Made by a program: the position numbers and the translations under genes | NCBI GenBank assembly: GCA_025355325.1 | Contig: JANXZX010000229.1 | Span: 1-36,292, forward strand | Length of the DNA stretch: 36,292 nt | Reading direction: 5' to 3' | Source of the DNA: Geobacteraceae bacterium | GTDB lineage: Bacteria; Desulfobacterota; Desulfuromonadia; Geobacterales; Pseudopelobacteraceae | In this document: one piece after another, positions 27,292 to 34,253 of the stretch | Numbering within the stretch: position 1 is the first letter of the stretch | How the letters are laid out: each line of letters begins with the position of its first letter | The notes under the pieces: model-generated | The model's database searches: none | What the model saw: only the letters and a program-made list of their open reading frames with translations | Told to the model about the DNA's origin: nothing

Positions 27292-30200
27292 ATCGGATTC
27301 TCCATGCTTACGGTAAAATCATTCATCTGATAAATCAGCTTGCCATCCACGGACAAAAATCCGTCTGCCGTTATAACCCGTTTCTGGTCATCCACGGCAG
27401 TAATCCAGGCACTCACCGTAACCCGGCTGTTACCCGGCACAACCTGGCCGCGATACAGCCAGCGATGTTTGCGCTCCAGAGCTACAGCCGAGACAAAAGA
27501 GCCTTCCTGCCATCCCCAGCGCTCTACCGCAGCAAACTTCACCAGTTGGATGAACGACTCCAGCCCCAGTGAGCCGGGCGTGACCGGGTCTTCATAAAAA
27601 TGCGCTTTGAAAAACCATTCATCCGGATCGACATCCTTGATGCCTCTGATATAGCCGAGGCCCTGCGGCCCGCCGTCCGGTACAAACAGTTCGATCCGGT
27701 CGATCATGCGTAACTGTTTATCAGGGAACGGAGCGGTCTCCGGGTACGGGAGGCTTCGACTCCGCTCAATCTCTGTCGAGCTTGGTTCGTACGGTTTGGC
27801 GTCGCGGATACCAACCTGGTTGGCCAGCGCTTCTTTGGCGAAGAAGCCGAACATGGTATCCCCTTCGTAGAGAATGCCATGCCGGTCTGCAACGCTGAAA
27901 TCGAACTCCTGGATAATCATGCCTCCGCTGGTGGCAACCTTTTTCATTGCAGCACAGCAGGTCAGAGTCCCGCTATCGGGAGCCACCACCCGGTGCTGAA
28001 CAGCGGTGCCGCCCAGGTTGCGGAAGGAGATGTCGCTTGGACTGGTCAGCGCTGAACCGACATAGGCGGCCAGCCAGCCGCACGGCTGCAGCGCCGCTTC
28101 GAGCAGGACGGAAAACGGCATGCGCGCCTGACGCTCGGCGGCAAAAAACCATGCGTCGGTCGGCAGGTCATACTGTGCCTCAACCTTCGCTCCGGCGGTC
28201 ATCTGCCATGGCTCACCCTGCACGGCGGTAACGCGATCCATAAACTGGAATGGCGGACCGGGCAGACGGGCAATTTTGCGTTCGCTGTCGAACACGCGAT
28301 AACGGTCACCGAAGCCCTCGGACGGCTTGCCGTTGCTGTAGGCCAGAATCTGTTCTTTGGTGTAGACGGCCGGCTTTACACCGTAAGGGCGCTGCTCGCC
28401 GCGTCCTGAAGCAGCGATAAACAGGGGCGCGGCAAGCGGCGCCCCTACATGTTGCCATAATGTTTCCAGATTCTCGCGGGTTGTGCCGGTCAGGCGGGCC
28501 GACATGCTGGTGATTTCAACAATCGGTTTGCCATCGGCGTACATAAGTGCGTCAACGATCACGTAAGGCTCCGGACGGTAGCCGATTTCGCGGATCGTAA
28601 CTTCGTAGGTGACGACTTTAGTGGTTTCCAGTACCTGCCCGCGGCAGCAGAGTTTGCTGGCCACACCCGGTACCGGCTCCCAGACGGAATGTTCTGCCTC
28701 AGCCACCCAGCCAAGCCGCAGCAGATAGATGCGCAGCGTGTGCATGCAGCATTCATACATCAGGGTACCCGGCATGACCCGGTCATCGACGAAGTGACAG
28801 GTGATAAACCAGTCATTCGGGTGAATATCTGCTTCCGCCCTGATAATACCGATACCGCAGCGCCCGCCGTTTGCGTCGATTTCAATAACACGGTGAACGA
28901 GACGCATTCTGTCACCAGGAATGGTCAGCGGATGGGAAAGAGGCAGTCCCGCAAACAACGGCCCGAAACATCCGGCGAGATCGCCGTCCCGTAACCGGTC
29001 AAGCTGTGCTGCATCATACCCTTCACGCGTAATCGGGACTAGCTCCTGCCAGTCTGCCGAGCGGATGCCGACAGTCGGGCGCATATCCAGTGCCGGACGA
29101 ACAATTCCCTTGCCGGCATCAAGTTCCTGCTGGCTGAAGAAGCCGGCGCAGCCGTCGCGCATCGACAGCAGCGGTTGGCCATTCACCGTGGCCTCGAAGA
29201 AGAAGCGGAACAGCCAGGTATCCCCCTGACGGAAGAAACGCTCGATATGGATATCATAGTGAATGGTTTCTCCTGGTCCAGGCAGACCGCGATGGAATGT
29301 GACCACGGCGTCAAGCAGGCGGTAGACCGCCAATCCACGGGTAATGAAGTCTATGCCGAGATACCCGGACAGGAACAGGTCGGCCTGTCCCGCTTCCACG
29401 GCAATACAGGTTGGGATGCAGCCCCCATCCAGATACCAGGCGTCCGGGTGAATGTCATGTTCGGTGACAACTCTGCCATGGGCCATGGAGCGCGGTGTGC
29501 CCTCAACACTCATGATCCGGTCAACAAGCATCAACGGCTCATCCGGCAGCCGGACGCGGGTCTGGAAACCGTCAACCTCGGCGAATTCAGGGCCAAGCAT
29601 CCGCCCGACCGAACCCCGGGCAAACTCAAAGCACATCTCGCGATTGAAAACCACTGCCACCTTATCAGATGGGCTAACGAGCTTGTCTCCTCCCCTGACA
29701 AGGGGAGGCCGGGAGGGGTTAGATTCAGCAGCATCTACATCCTCTCCCAACGCCGACCGTAGCGACATTTCCAGAACAAGCGCCTGTGCCATCGATTGCG
29801 TCACCGTCTCACTTACAGCAAGGAACGCTGCATGGGCTTCCACCTGGGTTTGCTGGGTTCGGGCCAGTTCCCGGATCAGCGAATCGGCAGAATCATCAGG
29901 CAGAGGGGTGGCTGTCTTAGCAACCGCAGGCTTCTTAACAAAAACCCTGGCCGGCTGTGGTGGCTGGAATGGCACCCCGCCGAGCGCCACACGGATCATT
30001 CCGGCAGGTTTTGCCACGGAAGCTGCAACTCGCGGCACATCATAAAGAGGCGACAGATCGACCGGTACCCGCTCGGCGATCAGGTTGGCCATCATTCTCA
30101 GCAGGGCGGAAACCGGATCTGCTCCGGCAAAACAGGCCGAACGCGCCAGATGCGGTCGATCACCAAGGATGCTGCCGATCATGCGGCTGCATGAGGCACC

Positions 30201-33200
30201 GGGACCCATTTCCAGAAACAGCCGGACGCCGTCCCGGTAAGCCGATTCAATGACCTGCGGATAGTTGAGGCCGTGCAGCGCCTGCCCGAGAATCGAAGCG
30301 GCGGCGCTTTCGCGGGTCACATCATAGGAATCGCCCTTGACGCAGCTGTAATAAACAACGCCATCCGGCGGATTGGTCGGGTAGAGATGCAGATCATGAT
30401 ACGGGCCGGCAACCGGTTCCGCCACTTCGCAATGTACCGTAGTGACACCCTGCAACGGGAAGAAGCGGCAGTCAAGTGCTGACACCAATCGGGATACCTC
30501 AGTGGCATCGCCGCCGATAACGCATTGGTCCGGGGTGTTGACAATCAGGAGATAGGCGCGTGGAAATGCCGTTAAAGCGTGGCGCACATCCTGTTCTGGC
30601 GCTTCGATCACGCCGAGGCTCCAGGTTACGGTTTCGTCTTTACCGAGCCCCCACGCCTGTTTCGCTGCCCGACACTCACCAGCCAGGTCGTCGGTGAAGA
30701 GGGTAGATTCTTTCATACGGGTGTACATCCCGTCACGATCACGCCACGTCCGCAATGCAAACAGTCCTGCCGATTCACCAAGGCTGTAGCCGACAACGGC
30801 GCCAGGGTGTACTCCGAAACGCTGCACCAGATCGCTGACAGCACAGCCGGTGGCCACCTGACCGAAAATTACGGCGCGATGGTCATCATTGATTTGATAC
30901 GCCGGTGCATCATTCCAGAACAGTTCCGGCTGGAACTGTGCCCGCAGGAGGAGGTTCTCAGCATCCTGACGCCGCAGAATGTCCGGCCAGCGGTTGAACA
31001 GTTCCATGCCCATACCGGCAAAATGATTGCCGGAACCGGGGAAGACAAATGCGACTTTACCTGTCGCACCAAGCGGCTGAGATGAATAAAAGAGCCGGTC
31101 GCGTAAGACCGGAACCGTATCGGGAACCGAACCGCCGCTCTTCAGAGTTGTTCGGCCAAGCTCGATTAACACAGCCAGTTCGTCGCGTCCCCTGGCAACC
31201 ATGGCCATGGCGCGTGCCTTGCCCGCGTTTGCTGCGTATCGCTCGTGCCAGCTATTTGCCAGATCGGAGAGATCGTTAGAAAAGGCCCGCACCGCTGCAT
31301 CAAGCTGTTCCAGCTGCGCCAGAAGCTCGTCAGTCGTTTCACCGGCGACAGCAAACAGCGCTTCACTGCCGGCGCCAAGCGGGGCACCGGTATTTGTATC
31401 GGCGGCAGCCGGAGTTCTGTCCCATCCTTCCAGCACCACATGACTACAGGAACCGTCGATGCCACGGACGCTGACACCGGCACGGCGCGGGCCGTCAGCC
31501 CGGTTGCGCAGCCAGTAGCGGGAAGAACGGGGGAAATGGAGCGCTGATTCTTCCGGGAGAATCGGAGCGGCACTGTCCAGACCCCGGCAGCCGGGGATGA
31601 TTTCATGGTACAGGGCGAGGCAGCCGCGCACCAGGGAGGCGAGGCCGGAGGCCGCGCCGCTGTGACCAATATCCGCCTTAACGCTGCTGACGGCGCATGA
31701 TCGGGCAGCGGCAGCAGTGGAGGAGAAGCAGGATGCAAGGGCCGACGCTTCACTGCGGTCATGATCCGGAGTGCCGTCTGCGCTTGCTTCAATAAAACTG
31801 ATGGTTTCTTTGGCTATGCCTGCATCTGAATAGGCATTATCAAGGGCATGACAATATGTGTCATTCCCGGCAATGCCCGGATCACCGCTGGCGGTGCCGA
31901 TGCCACGAATGACGGCGTAGATTCGGTCACCGTCGCGCTCGGCATCTTCAAGGCGCTTGAGTACAACGGCACAGGCACCTTCACCGACTATAGCGCCGTC
32001 GGCTGCTCCTCCAAATGGCGTGGCAATTCCTGACCGTGAATAGGGATTCACGGCATGCTGACCGAGCACCGCCCGCAGGTCTCCTGCCAGATCCACCGCT
32101 CCGACCAGCGCCCGGTCAAGCTCCCGGTTCTGAAGTTGGCGCAGTGCTACTTCAAGTGCCCTGATACCGGAGCTTTCTTCGCTGGAGATCGTGAAGCTCG
32201 GTCCGCCGATGCGGAATTCTCGGGCAATTCTACTGGCTACGACGCTGCCGAGTGCGCCCATGGTACGGTTGGCATTCAGGGCCGGTCCGGCAGCGGTACG
32301 GAGCTGCGATGTCCATTCCGTCAGTTCTTCCGCCGTCAGTTCCCGCCCGAGTTTTTGTGCCCAGTGAGCGGCTTGTTCAGGGAGCGACCAGCGCAGGCTG
32401 AAGTTGGTGCTGTTCAGGTCAAGCGCGATGCCGATGAATACACCGGTAGTCGGGTTATCGCCCTGATCCGGTCCGGCATCGTGCAGTGCATCTGCCGCAC
32501 TTTGCAGCATGAGCAGCTGTTGGGGAAGCATTTCCTCCATCTCGCGCGGCGGAATGCGGAAACGGTTTGCCGGTAGTGCCACTTCGTCCATGGTAAAGCC
32601 GGTAAATGGAGTCGTTGTCAACCCCTCTTCCCGGAACCATCTGCTCTCTGCTGCGCCGCGCCATCCCCTTGGTGGAGTGGATGTAGCGGCGTCATCACCG
32701 CCGAGTACCCGCTCCTGAAACGCCTGCAGCGACTGCCACGGGCCGAAGCGGGCATCCATGCCGACCACAGCAATGGGTTGTTTGTTCCCTCCCCCTTGAC
32801 AGGGGAGGGTTAGGGTGGGGGTGATGTTGGCTTCGGCCGAAATAGTGGTATTTCCAGCTTCACCCACCCCCCGACCCCCTCCCGTCGAGGGAGGGGGGGA
32901 AGGTGGCAGCCATTCTTCTACCAGCAAATGGGCATTGATGCCGCCGAAACCAAAAGCGCTAACGGCGGCGCGGCGGGGAATACCGTCGGCCCGACGCGGC
33001 CATGCCGTTGGTGACTGCAGAACACGAAACGGACTGTTGTCCAGCTGCATGCCGGATTGTTCCCTTGTAAAGTTGGCCGTGGGAGGAAGCGTTTCGTTCT
33101 GCATGGCCAGCAGAACCTTGGTCAGGGCCGCTCCGCCGGCGGCGGTCAGCAGGTGGCCGATGTTGGATTTCACGGAACCGATGACGCACTGTGCGCCGTT

Positions 33201-34253
33201 GGTGTCAGTGTCATCCCATAACTGTTTAAGGCTGGCAACTTCCACCGCATCGCCGACCGGGGTGCCGGTGGCGTGGCACTCGATCAGGTCAATATCGCCC
33301 GGCTGCCATCCGGCTTGATGATATGCCGCTCGCATGGCGCGTAGCTGCCCTTCCGACATGGGGGCGAGCAGGCTGCCGCCGACGTCGTTTGCCAGACCGA
33401 TGCCTTTGATGATTCCGTAGATCCGGTCGCCATGAGCAACTGCGTCTTCGGTACGCTTGAGCAGGAACAGTCCAGCCCCTTCGCCGACCACAAGACCGTC
33501 TCCGGCAGCGTCAAACGGGGAACAGATACCGCGCTTTGAAAGTGCGCGCAGCTGGGAGAATCCCATTTGGGTAAAGAGCGGATCGGGGCGGGAAACTCCG
33601 CCGGTCAGCATGGCATCGACCCGCCCGGACAGCAGCTCGTCCACCGCCAGTTTAATGGCATACAGCGATGAAGCGCAGGCGGCATCGAGTGTGCAGCCTC
33701 CTCCTCCGAGACCGAGTGCCCGGGCCAGGATTCCGGCCGGCAGTCCGGCGCTGTAGCGGTTGAGCGGCGATGTAGGGGAGGGTGGGGATGCTGAGCCGAG
33801 CAGTTGCTCTTCGAAGGTGCGACCGAGCCAGTTGCGAGTCAGCACAGAGGCTGTTTCAGTTGGCAGTACCAGATTGCCGATGATGACGCCGACTTTCGAG
33901 CGGTCCAGCGGAGCGGTCACGCCATCGTCAAAGGCTCGTTTACCGGCATGGATCAACAGATGGAAGAGTGGATCCATGCCGCCTGGCAGGGCCGGGTCAA
34001 TTGATAGCCCCGGCAGGGATTCCGCCGGGGGGAGTTGATCGATGAAACAGCCGCGCCGTGAATACGCACAATCGGCTTTTCCCGGTTCCGGATCGAACAC
34101 GGCGTCGGTTGAAACTGCCCACCGGCCATCCGGAATCTCGCGGAACGAACTGCGGCAGGTCCGGATGTTTTCCCAGAATGCCGTCAGATCGGGCGCATCG
34201 GGAAAGATGCCGCCGATTCCGACGATTGCTACGGTTGTGCGGGAACCTTCCAT
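27288..34253 (-). CDS. PfaC/Pfa3-like PUFA synthase subunit (KS-CLF-AT-DH-DH)
   Basis: This is a 2321-residue iterative fatty acid/polyketide synthase subunit. The ATG at 34253 shares one base with the pfaA-like stop (TGATG), and GGAAG lies 7 nt ahead. Layout: KS about 5-440 with Cys193 (DAACASS), CHATGT and SNIGH; repeat-derived linker about 450-490; KS-like chain-length factor about 492-930 with Glu693 where the Cys should be (ISSEESSG); AT about 1066-1415 with Ser1157 (GYSLGES); repeat-derived linker about 1510-1525; FabA-like double hot-dog DH with His1820 (CHFVDDRVMPG); repeat-derived linker about 1935-1945; second double hot-dog DH with His2218 (AHFYEDPVTPG). The AT between CLF and DH recalls myxobacterial Pfa3 rather than Shewanella PfaC. 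FabA-type DH domains allow dehydration with isomerisation, giving methylene-interrupted cis double bonds. No acyltransferase off-loading domain is seen at the C-terminus; oleA starts there instead. Confidence 0.9.
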   Translation of the reverse strand: MEGSRTTVAIVGIGGIFPDAPDLTAFWENIRTCRSSFREIPDGRWAVSTDAVFDPEPGKADCAYSRRGCFIDQLPPAESLPGLSIDPALPGGMDPLFHLLIHAGKRAFDDGVTAPLDRSKVGVIIGNLVLPTETASVLTRNWLGRTFEEQLLGSASPPSPTSPLNRYSAGLPAGILARALGLGGGGCTLDAACASSLYAIKLAVDELLSGRVDAMLTGGVSRPDPLFTQMGFSQLRALSKRGICSPFDAAGDGLVVGEGAGLFLLKRTEDAVAHGDRIYGIIKGIGLANDVGGSLLAPMSEGQLRAMRAAYHQAGWQPGDIDLIECHATGTPVGDAVEVASLKQLWDDTDTNGAQCVIGSVKSNIGHLLTAAGGAALTKVLLAMQNETLPPTANFTREQSGMQLDNSPFRVLQSPTAWPRRADGIPRRAAVSAFGFGGINAHLLVEEWLPPSPPPSTGGGRGVGEAGNTTISAEANITPTLTLPCQGGGNKQPIAVVGMDARFGPWQSLQAFQERVLGGDDAATSTPPRGWRGAAESRWFREEGLTTTPFTGFTMDEVALPANRFRIPPREMEEMLPQQLLMLQSAADALHDAGPDQGDNPTTGVFIGIALDLNSTNFSLRWSLPEQAAHWAQKLGRELTAEELTEWTSQLRTAAGPALNANRTMGALGSVVASRIAREFRIGGPSFTISSEESSGIRALEVALRQLQNRELDRALVGAVDLAGDLRAVLGQHAVNPYSRSGIATPFGGAADGAIVGEGACAVVLKRLEDAERDGDRIYAVIRGIGTASGDPGIAGNDTYCHALDNAYSDAGIAKETISFIEASADGTPDHDRSEASALASCFSSTAAAARSCAVSSVKADIGHSGAASGLASLVRGCLALYHEIIPGCRGLDSAAPILPEESALHFPRSSRYWLRNRADGPRRAGVSVRGIDGSCSHVVLEGWDRTPAAADTNTGAPLGAGSEALFAVAGETTDELLAQLEQLDAAVRAFSNDLSDLANSWHERYAANAGKARAMAMVARGRDELAVLIELGRTTLKSGGSVPDTVPVLRDRLFYSSQPLGATGKVAFVFPGSGNHFAGMGMELFNRWPDILRRQDAENLLLRAQFQPELFWNDAPAYQINDDHRAVIFGQVATGCAVSDLVQRFGVHPGAVVGYSLGESAGLFALRTWRDRDGMYTRMKESTLFTDDLAGECRAAKQAWGLGKDETVTWSLGVIEAPEQDVRHALTAFPRAYLLIVNTPDQCVIGGDATEVSRLVSALDCRFFPLQGVTTVHCEVAEPVAGPYHDLHLYPTNPPDGVVYYSCVKGDSYDVTRESAAASILGQALHGLNYPQVIESAYRDGVRLFLEMGPGASCSRMIGSILGDRPHLARSACFAGADPVSALLRMMANLIAERVPVDLSPLYDVPRVAASVAKPAGMIRVALGGVPFQPPQPARVFVKKPAVAKTATPLPDDSADSLIRELARTQQTQVEAHAAFLAVSETVTQSMAQALVLEMSLRSALGEDVDAAESNPSRPPLVRGGDKLVSPSDKVAVVFNREMCFEFARGSVGRMLGPEFAEVDGFQTRVRLPDEPLMLVDRIMSVEGTPRSMAHGRVVTEHDIHPDAWYLDGGCIPTCIAVEAGQADLFLSGYLGIDFITRGLAVYRLLDAVVTFHRGLPGPGETIHYDIHIERFFRQGDTWLFRFFFEATVNGQPLLSMRDGCAGFFSQQELDAGKGIVRPALDMRPTVGIRSADWQELVPITREGYDAAQLDRLRDGDLAGCFGPLFAGLPLSHPLTIPGDRMRLVHRVIEIDANGGRCGIGIIRAEADIHPNDWFITCHFVDDRVMPGTLMYECCMHTLRIYLLRLGWVAEAEHSVWEPVPGVASKLCCRGQVLETTKVVTYEVTIREIGYRPEPYVIVDALMYADGKPIVEITSMSARLTGTTRENLETLWQHVGAPLAAPLFIAASGRGEQRPYGVKPAVYTKEQILAYSNGKPSEGFGDRYRVFDSERKIARLPGPPFQFMDRVTAVQGEPWQMTAGAKVEAQYDLPTDAWFFAAERQARMPFSVLLEAALQPCGWLAAYVGSALTSPSDISFRNLGGTAVQHRVVAPDSGTLTCCAAMKKVATSGGMIIQEFDFSVADRHGILYEGDTMFGFFAKEALANQVGIRDAKPYEPSSTEIERSRSLPYPETAPFPDKQLRMIDRIELFVPDGGPQGLGYIRGIKDVDPDEWFFKAHFYEDPVTPGSLGLESFIQLVKFAAVERWGWQEGSFVSAVALERKHRWLYRGQVVPGNSRVTVSAWITAVDDQKRVITADGFLSVDGKLIYQMNDFTVSMENPI
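28423..28446. repeat. In-frame hairpin repeat in the pfaC-like gene, DH-DH linker
   Basis: A perfect 8-bp stem (AGGGGCGC 28423-28430, GCGCCCCT 28439-28446) with an 8-nt loop followed by ACATG has the look of the dispersed GTAGGGGCG...CGCCCCTAC repeats of many genomes. It encodes HVGAPLAAPLFIA in the linker between the two DH domains and keeps the frame open. Confidence 0.55.
29689..29708. repeat. In-frame hairpin repeat in the pfaC-like gene, AT-DH linker
   Basis: A perfect 8-bp stem (CCTCCCCT 29689-29696, AGGGGAGG 29701-29708) with a GACA loop is flanked by a GGGAGGGGTTAGA tail. Core and tail match the family seen at 32787-32899. It encodes NPSRPPLVRGGDK in a low-complexity linker before the first DH domain. 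Confidence 0.65.
32787..32899. repeat. Inverted pair of palindromic elements in frame in the pfaC-like gene, KS-CLF linker
   Basis: Arm one (32787-32824: CCCTCCCCCTTGACAGGGGA onward with a TTAGGGTGGGGG tail) and arm two (32860-32899, inverted) enclose about 35 bp. The pair has the same build as the one in the oleA-oleB spacer (hairpin core, G-run tail, tails facing each other). Translated, it gives a Pro/Gly-rich linker (PPSPPPSTGGGRGVGEAG ... TPTLTLPCQGGG) exactly between the first KS and the chain-length factor, with no frame break. Confidence 0.75.

Noticed and set aside
33757-33790. G-rich stretch in the first KS domain encoding SASPPSPTSPLN as another palindromic insertion
   Set aside because: It has G-runs but no hairpin core or inverted partner, and lies next to conserved KS sequence, so it may be native. 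Not enough support.
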